Shown: positions 1 through 8,508, counted from the first letter of the stretch. The stretch: 64,000 nt of DNA from Luteibacter aegosomatissinici (GCF_023078495.1 NZ_CP095742.1:682001-746000), one strand, 5' to 3'. Notes: generated by a model not told the origin, from the letters alone. Made by a program: numbers and translations.

Positions 1-477
1 ACTGGTCCTGATGGCACCTGGTTGCTTCGTTGCGCCGCGAACACCGGACATCAGCACGCGGTGGGCCTCTGTGAGCAGGCGAAGCGACAAGGACAGGCCC
101 TTCGGATCGGCGAGCTGAGCGCGTGCGGATCTAACGGCTCGAATGTAGTTGGCAACCTCCTCGGCGTGTTCGGCGCTGGGTACTTTGATGCCCGCCTCCA
201 CATCAAGGATATCGGTAAGAGTTACCTGGATACCTTCGAGTTGAGAGGTCAGAAGTGCCTCCTTTCGGATGGCGCTGTAGGTGATCCATTCGCTGGATGC
301 CGCGAAGCCACTCAAGGCCGAGAGGCGAGCCAGGGCCAGCTCGGCGCAGCGATTCCGTTCGACGTAGGCATTCGCATCGAGCACTGGATCCTCCGGAGGG
401 AGCGCTAGCGGTACGAATGCTCGGACGTTCTCGTCGCCTGCTGTGGTCGTCACGTAGGTTCCGGTCGCGCGAGCCAT
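1..477 (-). CDS. Fic-family protein, N-terminal part (cut by window edge)
   Basis: Reading the minus strand from the ATG at 477 gives 159 open codons that run off the left edge, so only the N-terminal region is present. The start has a clear GGAGGA ribosome site. The protein opens MARATGTYVT, as many Fic_N-domain proteins do. TSQLEG at residues 77-82 matches the (S/T)xxxE(G/N) inhibitory-helix motif of self-inhibited Fic enzymes. GVRGATKQPGAIRTS at the edge matches the usual end of Fic_N. The catalytic HPFxxGNGRxGR loop would lie beyond the window. The family transfers AMP or related groups from nucleotides to protein hydroxyls, usually with the inhibitory helix in the same chain. It is divergent from the RES-Xre pair. 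Family identity is likely; the target is unknown. Confidence 0.85.
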   Translation of the reverse strand, partial: MARATGTYVTTTAGDENVRAFVPLALPPEDPVLDANAYVERNRCAELALARLSALSGFAASSEWITYSAIRKEALLTSQLEGIQVTLTDILDVEAGIKVPSAEHAEEVANYIRAVRSARAQLADPKGLSLSLRLLTEAHRVLMSGVRGATKQPGAIRTS

Positions 478-502
478 GGGTGATTCCTCCGGAATGGTCG
501 GC

Positions 503-560
503 TCTTATGAAAGAGCTCTTACATTAAGGCCGGTCTTATGAAAGAGATCTTACATAAGGA
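503..560 (-). promoter_or_regulatory. Two tandem imperfect palindromes upstream of the Fic gene
   Basis: Two nearly identical 27-base units start at 503 and 534, exactly 31 bases apart. Each is itself an imperfect inverted repeat: CTTATG...CATAAG at 535-558, and AAGAGCTCTT inside 511-520 of the first. Paired palindromes about three helical turns apart, 26 bases upstream of the Fic start codon, look like operators for a dimeric regulator. The regulator is not identified. Confidence 0.6.
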
Positions 561-665
561 CGTTCGGATGAACGCGTCAGGTTGTAACCCTCTGATTTCT
601 CGCACCACGCAGCCGGTTGAGCTGTAACCATCGCGCGCCCCTTGCAGCGGATGGATGGGCGAAAC

Positions 666-702
666 TTGCTCTTGGCTGCGTAGGAGGTGCATAATAAGTG
701 CA
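666..702 (+). promoter_or_regulatory. Candidate promoter/operator and ribosome site of the RES-Xre operon
   Basis: TTGCTC (666-671) and CATAAT (690-695), 18 bases apart, could be -35 and -10 boxes. A TGCA...TGCA repeat (688-702) overlaps the -10. The same stretch contains a near-perfect Shine-Dalgarno AGGAGGTG (682-689) in front of a GTG at 698. The two readings conflict: a promoter here favours the ATG at 722, and the ribosome site favours the GTG. Confidence 0.4.
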
Positions 703-1093
703 TGAACGATGCGAGGTCGCCATGGTCGCCGTGTTCCAACCGCCGTTGATCGAGCGTTTCCGCGAGTCGGATACTCCGTACCTTTCGCCTGCCAAGGTGG
801 GGGAGTTTTTTGGGTTCCGGGTGCAGGAGCTGGCTGAGCGGGCCCATGTCCACCGAAATACGCCTACGTCGCGCCCGCAGGCTCCTCAACTCCAGAAATA
901 TCTGCAGGACATGGTTCGCGTTCTGGCGGCGGCAGCCGAGATGACTGGTGACATTGACCGCGCGGCATTTCTTGTCCGTAACGAGCCACTTCGCGCGTTC
1001 GGCTACAAGACGGCCGACATGCTGATCCAGGACGGCAGGACCGACGACGTTATTGGATATCTTGAATCGATGGCAGGTGGTGCTGCTGGATGA
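698..1093 (+). CDS. Antitoxin of the Xre/MbcA/ParS (DUF2384) family
   Basis: This 131-residue protein is the likely antitoxin of the RES toxin that follows. Its last third (FLVRNEPLRAFGYKTADM then DGRTDDVIGYLESM) fits the MbcA/ParS/Xre toxin-binding domain. The N-terminal half, from about LSPAKVGEFFGF to YLQDMVRVL, would be the degenerate Xre helix-turn-helix. The stop overlaps the toxin start by four bases (ATGA at 1090-1093), so translation is probably coupled. Antitoxins of this family bind the RES toxin and repress their own operon. The start at GTG 698 was chosen for its strong AGGAGGTG; ATG 722 (MVAVFQPP) is a real alternative. The family call is good; the exact start is not. Confidence 0.82.
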   Translation: MHERCEVAMVAVFQPPLIERFRESDTPYLSPAKVGEFFGFRVQELAERAHVHRNTPTSRPQAPQLQKYLQDMVRVLAAAAEMTGDIDRAAFLVRNEPLRAFGYKTADMLIQDGRTDDVIGYLESMAGGAAG

Positions 1094-1611
1094 TCATTGC
1101 AAACGTCGGAGCAGGATCGCTCCTTGCGTGCTATCGCGTCATAGCTCCGCGCTACGCGACCACGCCACGTTCAGGGATGGGGGCCGCCCGGAAGGGTGGG
1201 CGCTTCAATCGGCCAGGTCAGGAAGCGCTTTATCTCGCTCTCGATGAAGCCACTGCTCTGGCGGAATACAAGCAGGACAATCCCTGGCTGCCTCCGGGCA
1301 CGATTTGTACGTTCTTCCTGAACAATATGAATCTCGCCGATCTGAGCGCGGGCTATGAAGCAGCGCATTGGCCACCTCTTTGGGCGGACTTTGCTATCGA
1401 TTGGCGAAGCGAGTGGTTCGGCAGTCATGTTGAGCCGCCCACTTGGTACATGTCTGATGACGTTGTCGCGGCCGGTCTGGACGGCATCATCTTCCCATCT
1501 CAAGCGCATCCGGGAGGACGGAACCTCGTCGTCTACCGAAGTTCTGAGCGCCCGGCATCTGACTTACAGGTTTACGACCCCGCGGGTGTCCTACAAACGA
1601 TAACCCTCTAG
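1090..1611 (+). CDS. RES-domain toxin (NAD+-degrading type)
   Basis: This 173-residue protein carries the RES family signatures: CYRVIAPRYA near the start, GGRFNRPGQEALYLALDEATALAE in the middle (the conserved Arg, Tyr and Glu region), and PGGRNLVVYRSSER near the end. Characterised RES toxins (for example MbcT and Res of Photorhabdus) hydrolyse or phosphorolyse NAD+ and are neutralised by Xre-type partners. It overlaps the antitoxin gene by ATGA, the usual antitoxin-toxin order. Length is normal and no disabling change is visible. The toxin pair sits divergently beside a Fic gene, giving a small toxin island at the window edge. Confidence 0.88.
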   Translation: MIIANVGAGSLLACYRVIAPRYATTPRSGMGAARKGGRFNRPGQEALYLALDEATALAEYKQDNPWLPPGTICTFFLNNMNLADLSAGYEAAHWPPLWADFAIDWRSEWFGSHVEPPTWYMSDDVVAAGLDGIIFPSQAHPGGRNLVVYRSSERPASDLQVYDPAGVLQTITL

Positions 1612-1789
1612 TCCGATGATCTGGTCGCGTTGTGAATCGGGCCGATGACGAACGACCAAAAGGTCTCGGATGTGCGGCAAGCCCTCGTGGGAATGAGTGT
1701 TGGCTTTGTTGCCGGTCCTAGGCCTTCCAGCACTGTCTCCCCTGGCGCGATCTAAGTAATTTCTCACCCGGGTAAACAGGGAGTACACC

Positions 1790-2251
1790 ATGAGAATGCT
1801 TTTCAACCTGCTGTGGTTTGTCTTGGGTGGCTTTGTGATGGGTGTGGGCTGGTGGCTTGCCGGCCTGCTGTGCATGATCACGATCGTGGGTATCCCCTGG
1901 GCACGCGCCTGCTTCGTGATTGGCCAGTTCGCCTTCTTCCCGTTTGGTAAGGAAGCGATCAACCGGGCGGAGTACTCCGGTCGCCACGACATCGGGACCA
2001 GCGGACTAGGCTTTATCGGCAACGTAGTCTGGTTTCTGTTCGCCGGCCTGTGGCTCGCGATCGGTCATGTAATGTCGGCGATTGCGTGCTGCATCACCAT
2101 CATCGGTATTCCGTTCGGCATTCAGCACCTGAAGCTCGCCGGCATCGCGCTGGCGCCGATCGGCAAGACGATCGTCAGCGTGGAGATGGCGGACGCATCG
2201 CGCCGCTACAACGCGCAGGCGGCGGTATCGCGTATGCGCGGTGGATTCTGA
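1790..2251 (+). CDS. yccF: YccF-domain inner membrane protein
   Basis: A 153-residue hydrophobic protein with two copies of the YccF (DUF307) unit. The first covers about residues 4-50 (MITIVGIPWARACF) and the second about residues 75-125 (ITIIGIPFGIQHLKLAGIAL). Several membrane segments are obvious. Function in the family is not established. The ATG at 1790 follows a GGGAG-type ribosome site and gives MRMLFNLLWFVLGG, the usual start. It stands alone and is followed by a strong terminator. Confidence 0.88.
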   Translation: MRMLFNLLWFVLGGFVMGVGWWLAGLLCMITIVGIPWARACFVIGQFAFFPFGKEAINRAEYSGRHDIGTSGLGFIGNVVWFLFAGLWLAIGHVMSAIACCITIIGIPFGIQHLKLAGIALAPIGKTIVSVEMADASRRYNAQAAVSRMRGGF

Positions 2252-2286
2252 TCGCGCAGCACACACGATATGCGAATAAATGACCA

Positions 2287-2323
2287 CGAAAGGGCGCAGC
2301 GGAAACGTTGCGCCCTTTCGTTT
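2287..2323 (+). terminator. Rho-independent terminator after yccF
   Basis: A perfect 12-base stem, CGAAAGGGCGCA (2287-2298) with TGCGCCCTTTCG (2309-2320), is closed by a 10-base loop and followed by TTTA. Confidence 0.8.
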
Positions 2324-2444
2324 ACCGAATTCGTGCATCCGCAAACTGTGACCCCCGCCCACGCTTGAGAAATTTCGTAGTGCTATTACCCATGGACGGG
2401 AATCGAGGCTGACCGCACTCAACCTTTTAGGAAAGGGGAGTTGC

Positions 2445-3503
2445 ATGGCTTCTATGAAGAAGTATCTGCTAACGACGGGCGTCCTGGCAGCGTTGATCAC
2501 CACTGGCTCACTGTCGATCGCATCGGCGGCAGAGCAATCGTTCGATATCGCTGCCGCGGCGCAAGCCCAGGCGGTGTCGTCATGGAACGAGACCATCAGG
2601 CAACAAGCGCCGAACGTGGAAGGGTGCTTCCACGCCTCGTTCCCCAGCGCGGGGTGGCAGGCGGAACGCTGTGAAGCGCCGCCGTCTTTCGTGTCCGTGC
2701 CGCCGGTCACGAATGGCAATGGCCTGACCACCACCGCGCGCAGTGAAAGCATCTTCACCGTGGGTAACGGCAACGATTACGCCGCGCGCACGGGCAGCCT
2801 CACGAAATCGGCCGTGGGCACCTTTCCGACCGTGACCGGCGTAACCACGGGCACGGCGGATTACTCGCTGCAGATCAACACCAACATCGGCAGCAACCCC
2901 ACCACATGCAGCCAGTTCGGCTATTCCTCGTGCCAGACGTGGGAGCAGTTCATCTATTCCACGGATAGCGACGGCAACTCGGCCAACGGCCGCACGCCGG
3001 TCGCCTTTATCCAGGATTGGTTCTTCGCCGGAAGCCAGTCGCAGTACAACTCGGTAGGCTGCCCATCGGGCTGGTATTCGTATCCGGCGCAGTACGCCTG
3101 CTACCGCAACAGCAACGCCGTGAGCGTGCCGCTGGTCGCCGTGTCGAACATCGGCACGATCCAACTCACCGGTTCGGCCACCTCGGGCGGTGTGGATACG
3201 GTGACCTTCTCGGTCAGCGGCTCAGCGCACAGCGTGAGCCAGACGGCCACCACGTTGAACATCAACCGCATCTGGAACCAGTCGGAGTTCAATATCTTCG
3301 GCAACGGTAGCGATAACCCGGTGGTGTCGTTCAACAAGGGATCGCACGTCACGGTGAACCTGGCCGTGAACGATGGCAGCACCTCGGCACCGACCTGCCT
3401 GGGCAGTGCCGGCACCACGTACGAGCAGAACAACCTGACCCTGGGTAGCTGCACCGCGACGGGCGGCAGCTCGCCGCACATCAGCTTCGTCGAAAGTAAC
3501 TGA
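2445..3503 (+). CDS. Secreted protein of unknown function
   Basis: A 352-residue protein with a clear signal peptide (MKKYLLTTGVLAALITTGSLSIASA, cut near residue 28). The mature part is rich in Ser, Thr, Asn and Gly, with several cysteines and alternating hydrophobic residues that suggest a beta-sandwich fold. A stretch around ARTPVAFIQDWFFAGSQ (central region) and the C-terminal GSSPHISFVESN are not recognised. The ATG at 2445 has an AGGGGAG ribosome site. It converges on the PNGase A-family gene, with a shared hairpin between them. Codon use looks like the neighbours. No function is assigned. Confidence 0.75.
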   Translation: MASMKKYLLTTGVLAALITTGSLSIASAAEQSFDIAAAAQAQAVSSWNETIRQQAPNVEGCFHASFPSAGWQAERCEAPPSFVSVPPVTNGNGLTTTARSESIFTVGNGNDYAARTGSLTKSAVGTFPTVTGVTTGTADYSLQINTNIGSNPTTCSQFGYSSCQTWEQFIYSTDSDGNSANGRTPVAFIQDWFFAGSQSQYNSVGCPSGWYSYPAQYACYRNSNAVSVPLVAVSNIGTIQLTGSATSGGVDTVTFSVSGSAHSVSQTATTLNINRIWNQSEFNIFGNGSDNPVVSFNKGSHVTVNLAVNDGSTSAPTCLGSAGTTYEQNNLTLGSCTATGGSSPHISFVESN

Positions 3504-3511
3504 CCGCATGC

Positions 3512-3544
3512 GTTGCCCCGGGGTGTTTCCCTCCCCGGGGCAAC
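3512..3544. terminator. Bidirectional terminator hairpin between convergent genes
   Basis: A perfect 12-base stem, GTTGCCCCGGGG (3512-3523) with CCCCGGGGCAAC (3533-3544), has a 9-base loop. There is no long T run on either side, so it may stop transcription inefficiently or act as an mRNA 3' end. Confidence 0.6.
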
Positions 3545-3562
3545 CACTTGCCATTCGTAAGA

Positions 3563-5353
3563 TCAGAACGAACCCGGATCCTCCGTGCGCGACGTATCGG
3601 GCGAACCATCCGGGTGGGTGAACCAAGGCAACGTATTACGCCCACGCGTGCAGCCAACGCCATCGGTCGCGGATGTCAGCGTGCCGGTGGTCGTGACGAT
3701 GTCGCGGCTGTAGCAACTACCCAGGTTATCGCTGAAACGGAACGACTGGGTGCTGGCCTGGCCGGTGTGTCCGGTGACTGCGCCGCCGGAGAAGGCGAGC
3801 GTATCGCCCGTGTCGATGTGGTTATCCACATCGCTCCGATACAGCGTCAGGGCGCCCAGCTTCTTCGTGACGTGCCGCGTAAAGCCCTGCGTGACATGGC
3901 TCGGCGACGACACGATATTACCGTCCGCATCAAACGCATAGGCAAAGCGCGCCGATAGCGGGAAGTCGTACCTGGCCTCCATCGTGGTGCCGAGACCGAA
4001 GGCACCTACGCGCGTCCTGGTCGTGCTGGCAACGGACGCGCGTTGGTCGATGGCCTGCACGTACTGCGTCGCATCGATGGTGAAATCCTGCGCGTTCGTG
4101 AAGGCCACCGTCTGCGCGACATCCGTGGTGATGCGGCCGTGCGATGTATCGAGATAGCCCGCCGTGTGGAACGTGCGCGTTGCGCTAGTCGTGACCTTGC
4201 CGCCGACCACCCCGTTGGCATCCGTCACCGTGTTTTCGACGGTCGCGGCGGCGGCCTGGCCTTGCAGGGTGTTCGTGGTCAGCGCGCCGGTGAGCTTTTT
4301 GCGCCCCTGGTCCTGGTAGACGAACAGGTTGCCGGTAACGGCGAAGTACCTATGGGCGCCCGTCACGGTCAGGGTGACGGTGTGCGGTGCACCGTCGTTG
4401 AGCAGTGCGGCAAACGGGGTCAGGTCCACACGATAGGGCAGGAAGTTGAGCGTCTGCACGCCTGGCGTCGGTCGCCACATGTACGGATCGATACCGCCCG
4501 TAAAAATCCACGGATACACCGGCGCCACGCCCGCGGCCTGTCCGTCGATGGCAACCTGCGTTTCGCGGAACGCACCGCCGCCGCAGCTTTGCAGTTCATC
4601 GGCCAGGTCATCCGGCACGCACGAGTACCAGAACTCATCACCGCCTTGGCCCTGGGCGAACACATCGATATAGGCACGCTCGATGTTGGTTGGCAGGGTG
4701 AAGGTGCGCGACAACGTGTCGGTTCCGGTATTCAGCGTGACGGGGCCGCCGGCGCTGCCATCGGAGAGCGGGAATACCGCGTCGGGTGCGTCCACCTTCG
4801 GGGCAAGGATGTTGGCCGGGTAGAACACCAGCCGCGCCGATCCGCTGATCACACCGGTATACGTGCCATCGACGATGTTGCCCAGGATGGCCTGGCCACT
4901 CTGGGGATTGGCCAGCAGGCTCGCAAAGTCACTGACATCGCGTTCGATGTGCCAGGTGGGCGCCACGGTGGCCGACGGTTCCTGGGTCGTACCGAAGTAG
5001 ATATTCGCACCACCCAGCCAGAGCGAGGCCGTGCGGTCGAACTGCCGACCTGCGGTCACCGCGAAATCGGCTTCCAGTACCACCTTCGACCAGGCGCGGC
5101 CGCAGCCCGTGGGCGGTGCATAGGTGTAAGGGTGGTTAGAGAAATCGGTGAACTGGAAGCCGTTGAACAACGGGACGACGCATGAACGGCCTGGCGGCCT
5201 CGGCACCGTGGGATCCGCCACGGCGACATTGGCGGAGCCTGGCACGAACCCAGGTGCGGTAGCCGCGGACGCGGCCACGGTGAAGAACGACGGAAGTACG
5301 AGCGCAGTCGCGAGCCGCAATAACTTGCGACTCAGCCCAAGCGTGACAGCCAT
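3563..5353 (-). CDS. Secreted peptide-N-glycosidase A-family amidase
   Basis: A protein of about 596 residues with an N-terminal signal peptide (to ATVAASA-like AASAATA) and the PNGase A family core. FTDFSNHPYTYAPPTGCGRAW, then KVVLEADFAVTAGRQFDRT, LWLGGANIYFGTTQEP and WHIERDVSDFASLL are the family landmarks. Known members release asparagine-linked glycans from glycopeptides; this one would act outside the cytoplasm. The ATG at 5353 was chosen because GAGGGG lies five bases upstream; GTG at 5359 is possible. It lies 49 bases downstream of lanM on the same strand, so it may be co-transcribed with the lanthipeptide genes. Whether it serves that pathway or only glycan scavenging is unknown. Confidence 0.82.
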   Translation of the reverse strand: MAVTLGLSRKLLRLATALVLPSFFTVAASAATAPGFVPGSANVAVADPTVPRPPGRSCVVPLFNGFQFTDFSNHPYTYAPPTGCGRAWSKVVLEADFAVTAGRQFDRTASLWLGGANIYFGTTQEPSATVAPTWHIERDVSDFASLLANPQSGQAILGNIVDGTYTGVISGSARLVFYPANILAPKVDAPDAVFPLSDGSAGGPVTLNTGTDTLSRTFTLPTNIERAYIDVFAQGQGGDEFWYSCVPDDLADELQSCGGGAFRETQVAIDGQAAGVAPVYPWIFTGGIDPYMWRPTPGVQTLNFLPYRVDLTPFAALLNDGAPHTVTLTVTGAHRYFAVTGNLFVYQDQGRKKLTGALTTNTLQGQAAAATVENTVTDANGVVGGKVTTSATRTFHTAGYLDTSHGRITTDVAQTVAFTNAQDFTIDATQYVQAIDQRASVASTTRTRVGAFGLGTTMEARYDFPLSARFAYAFDADGNIVSSPSHVTQGFTRHVTKKLGALTLYRSDVDNHIDTGDTLAFSGGAVTGHTGQASTQSFRFSDNLGSCYSRDIVTTTGTLTSATDGVGCTRGRNTLPWFTHPDGSPDTSRTEDPGSF

Positions 5354-5375
5354 AGCCACCCCTCACGACAGATTG

Positions 5376-5392
5376 TCCCCCTGCCTGGGGGA
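5376..5392 (-). other. Short hairpin between lanM and the PNGase A-family gene
   Basis: TCCCCC (5376-5381) pairs with GGGGGA (5387-5392) across a five-base loop, in the gap between lanM and the PNGase A-family gene. There is no T run, so it is more likely a processing or stability structure than a terminator. Confidence 0.4.
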
Positions 5393-5402
5393 ACCTATCA
5401 GA

Positions 5403-8228
5403 CTAAGCCGCCCGGCAATACTCCATCAGCAACGACGACGGCAGCCGGCATGCCGGGTGCATCCGGCACAGCTGCACGATGGAGCCGGAAACGCCGCTCA
5501 TGAGCCCAGGCGTGAACGCATCGCGCGCCAGGCCGCCCACGATGCCGTGTTCCTCGATGCTCGAAAGAATGAGCGGGATGCCATCGGGTGTGCTCTCCGG
5601 GACGATGCCCGGTGCGACACGTGCTGCGCGGGCCATTAGTTCCCACGTGCTCAAGTCACCGTGGCAGAGCGTGTGGCTATGGCCCCAGCCACCGCGTGCG
5701 GCGGCATCGACCGCGCGGCGCAGGGTATCGAGGTGGCGCGGGTGGTGCGTGCGCTCGTAGAGGTCTGCCGCAGCGAAGCCGATCCCCACGCTGCCGTGAC
5801 ACCACGTATCGGCGAAGTCCCGGCTCTCCGGCTTGCGCACATCCGTCCAGTTGCCTTCTTCGGCAAGGAACAAGGATTCCTCGAAATCAAAAGCGCGTTC
5901 CGCGAGATCGAGCCAGCGGTGGCGGTCCACGGCGTCGCCCGCGTCACTGAGGCCCAGCCGCGTTAACGCCCAACCGGTACCCGTGGCTCCGTGAGCGAAC
6001 CCGCCGATGGGCTCATCAAAAATGGATGCCGGCCAGCGGGCGCCGAGGTGATCGACGATGGCCGACGCTTCGAGCCGCAAACCCGCCCTGCGCGCGAGGG
6101 CGAGCCATCGGAGATCGCCGCTCGCCTCCGCCAGATTGATCAGCGGCACGATGGCGCCGCCCACGCCCTCGAGGATGTCGAGCACGCGTTCGTTCTCGAT
6201 ATCCCACGCCTCCATGCGTTCGGCCTGGCGCACCGCGTTATCGAGGAAGCCTTCCCCCGGTCGCAGGTGATCCAGCGTGAGCCACATCTGCACCTGCGAT
6301 GCGAGGCCGATGAAGCCGCCGATGGCCTCGGGCTCGTCGGTATCCTCGGCGGTGCGCATCACACGCAACACGCCGTGCAGGGCATCGACCACACCATCGA
6401 CTTCATCCACGCGATCGTGGCGCATCTCCTCGGCATAGCCGGCAAGGGCCAGGGCGATCCCGCCCAGGCCGACATACAGGTTGGGTTGCAGGGTGCGCAT
6501 GGTCCAGCCGCCACGTCCCAGGATCGGGCTGATCCAGGTCATGGTGCCGTCGTCGCCGCGCACGGAGAGCTTCAGTAACTGCTCCACGGTCTCTCGTGCC
6601 ATCAGTCGGCGCCGCAGATCCACGTCGTCGGCATAGGGCCGCCTGGCTGAGAGATCGTAGGGTGAGCGCTTGTCGTCGTTGAGGCGCACGTTGAGATGGG
6701 CTGTCACCAGCGCGCCACGAATCGTCAGCTCCTCCAGTTCCATGCGCATATCCACCCACGCCTGGAACACCTCATCAAGCTGGGGTTGCGCCAGGATGTT
6801 CACGAACACAGGCACATCGCCGTAGCGCAAATCGTCGATTTCACCCGCGATCACGACAGGATCGGAAGGCGCGATGGGTTGGGCTTCGGCATTTCGTGCC
6901 AGCAGGTCGCGGGCGCGCTCGATCGCCGCAGGCTCGTCGTGCAGCGAGGCGGGGTGCCACAGCATTCGCATCACTTCCACGTAGGCCTGCGTGGGCCGGC
7001 GGATTCGACGGATGCGGCACCCGACGAAGGGCTGCATCAACGCCAGCAGGGTGCCTTCGTGATAGCGGTGCATCAGGTTATCCGTCATCGTGCGAAAGCC
7101 CGCGACGATGTCCTCCCAGAAACGCGAAATGTCCGGGTTCGTGCAGGGGTGGTTCTTGCCGATGTCGATATCCACGCTGACCAGGCCGACGCGGGCCCGC
7201 GTCGTGCCGCCATCGATAATCTCGGGCACGCGGATCTTTGGCTGCTCGCCCTGCAGGGCGCCGATGGCAGAGATATCGACGCCATCGAGGCCAAGCACCG
7301 GGGCGCGGAACGGCACCAGGCCGGTGCGCAGCACGGAGGAGCGAATCAGTGCCTGCGCGAGGTCCACGGCCTGGCCCTTGCCGGTGGGCGGCGTTGGTAC
7401 CTCAGTGACAAACAGGCTTTCCACATCGACCACGTAGGGCACGACGGACGATGCGATAAGGTTTTCGTAATGGATGTCAGTGCCGCCCAGCAGGCGCATC
7501 ACGGCGAGCCAGCGACCGATGTTCTGGTAGAACATGCCCAGCTCAATATCATCCACGCAATGGATATGGGCGACATGACGAGCCCAGCCGTAGTCGCCAC
7601 GATCGAGTACGGCAGGGACCCGGATGCGGCAGGCATCGCCCGGCATCAGGGCCTCCAGGAAATCATCGAGCGCGGCATCCACGCGCAGCGACCTCGGTTT
7701 GTACATCAGGGTGCCGCCGGCAAAGGACAGCCGGGCGACGGATTGGCCACCTTCGTGCACATCGCCCTCGCCAAGGTCCAGCGCAACGAGATTGCCCAGG
7801 GCGGTGCCTGCGAACACGGCAAGTGCCTCACGATCGCTGGCCAGGCGGGCAAGCAGTGTGGTGATGGCGTCGCATTGCTGGCCTAGTGCGCGCGTAAGGC
7901 GTGGGAAAAGCGCGGGATAGCGGCCCTGGAGCGCAGCAATGAATGCGGGTGTGGTCGCGTGCTGAACGAAGACCGCGAAGCCTGCCTCTTCATCAGCCGG
8001 TAGCTCGCCACCGAGCCGGGCGGCGTGCAGCTCCAGAAGAAGCACACGGTTGAGCTTGCGGGAAGCATTCTCGACCAGCGCCTGGTCGGCCGTCGCGGCG
8101 ACGTGGCGCCGTTCGGCATCGCTCAATCCGGGCTGATCGTTGATGGCTGCCGCGAGGCGGTGCCGTGTATCGGCAATAACAAACGCAATGACAGGAGCGA
8201 AAGCATTCTGCGATGCCGAAACATCCAT
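5403..8228 (-). CDS. lanM: Class II lanthipeptide synthetase LanM
   Basis: A 941-residue bifunctional enzyme. The N-terminal lyase/kinase-like dehydratase half carries FAGGTLMYKPRSLRVD and TDIHYENLIASS...YVVDVESLF, both standard LanM landmarks. It would dehydrate Ser and Thr of the precursor. The C-terminal LanC-like cyclase starts near residue 600 (NLYVGLGGIALALAGY), with zinc ligands Cys810 (WCHGSVGIG), Cys855 and His856 (LCHGDLS), and closes with FTPGLMSGVSG. All three zinc ligands are present, so cyclisation should be functional. The length is typical. It sits 91 bases after lanA on the same strand, separated by a perfect hairpin. The start at 8228 has only a weak ribosome site, in keeping with low expression relative to lanA. 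Confidence 0.95.
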   Translation of the reverse strand: MDVSASQNAFAPVIAFVIADTRHRLAAAINDQPGLSDAERRHVAATADQALVENASRKLNRVLLLELHAARLGGELPADEEAGFAVFVQHATTPAFIAALQGRYPALFPRLTRALGQQCDAITTLLARLASDREALAVFAGTALGNLVALDLGEGDVHEGGQSVARLSFAGGTLMYKPRSLRVDAALDDFLEALMPGDACRIRVPAVLDRGDYGWARHVAHIHCVDDIELGMFYQNIGRWLAVMRLLGGTDIHYENLIASSVVPYVVDVESLFVTEVPTPPTGKGQAVDLAQALIRSSVLRTGLVPFRAPVLGLDGVDISAIGALQGEQPKIRVPEIIDGGTTRARVGLVSVDIDIGKNHPCTNPDISRFWEDIVAGFRTMTDNLMHRYHEGTLLALMQPFVGCRIRRIRRPTQAYVEVMRMLWHPASLHDEPAAIERARDLLARNAEAQPIAPSDPVVIAGEIDDLRYGDVPVFVNILAQPQLDEVFQAWVDMRMELEELTIRGALVTAHLNVRLNDDKRSPYDLSARRPYADDVDLRRRLMARETVEQLLKLSVRGDDGTMTWISPILGRGGWTMRTLQPNLYVGLGGIALALAGYAEEMRHDRVDEVDGVVDALHGVLRVMRTAEDTDEPEAIGGFIGLASQVQMWLTLDHLRPGEGFLDNAVRQAERMEAWDIENERVLDILEGVGGAIVPLINLAEASGDLRWLALARRAGLRLEASAIVDHLGARWPASIFDEPIGGFAHGATGTGWALTRLGLSDAGDAVDRHRWLDLAERAFDFEESLFLAEEGNWTDVRKPESRDFADTWCHGSVGIGFAAADLYERTHHPRHLDTLRRAVDAAARGGWGHSHTLCHGDLSTWELMARAARVAPGIVPESTPDGIPLILSSIEEHGIVGGLARDAFTPGLMSGVSGSIVQLCRMHPACRLPSSLLMEYCRAA

Positions 8229-8273
8229 GGGGCGGATCCCGAAAGTCCGTGGTCATGCAAAGGAATGAGGAGA

Positions 8274-8302
8274 GATAGCCGTGGTGGTCGGCCACGGCTA
8301 TC
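8274..8302 (-). other. Intercistronic hairpin between lanA and lanM
   Basis: GATAGCCGTGG (8274-8284) and CCACGGCTATC (8292-8302) form a perfect 11-base stem with a 7-base loop. No T run follows on the minus strand. A read-through terminator or RNA-stability element in this place would make much more precursor message than synthetase message, a common arrangement in lantibiotic operons. Confidence 0.65.
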
Positions 8303-8319
8303 GGTACTGCCGCTAGCTG

Positions 8320-8508
8320 TTAGCAGCAGAGACCCGGCCGGGAGGCCGTACACGAGCTGCAGTTCGAGGCCAGCGCCATCTCGGCGTTCACCATCGCGGC
8401 CATCGTCTGCGTCTGGCCCTCGGTATAGAGGGAGCCAGCCGGGTTGTCATACCCACCTACGCTATCCGCACCACTCAGCCACCCGGCCAGAATCTTGTCG
8501 GTCTGCAT
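8320..8508 (-). CDS. lanA: Lanthipeptide precursor LanA
   Basis: A 62-residue precursor immediately upstream of lanM. The start at 8508 has AAGGAG seven bases upstream. The leader begins MQTDKILAGWLSGADSVGG. The C-terminal end, from about residue 48 (SNCSSCTASRPGLCC), has four cysteines (50, 53, 61, 62) and five Ser/Thr (48, 51, 52, 54, 56), exactly the content needed for up to four thioether rings. The leader itself has no cysteine. Two cleavage sites are conceivable: after Ala47, or after the GG at residues 18-19 which would leave a long acidic propeptide. The modified product is inferred, not seen. Confidence 0.88.
   Translation of the reverse strand: MQTDKILAGWLSGADSVGGYDNPAGSLYTEGQTQTMAAMVNAEMALASNCSSCTASRPGLCC

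Noticed and set aside
22-408. Plus-strand open frame of 128 codons over the Fic gene
   Set aside because: It is antisense to the Fic reading frame, which has a ribosome site and recognisable motifs. The plus-strand frame has neither.
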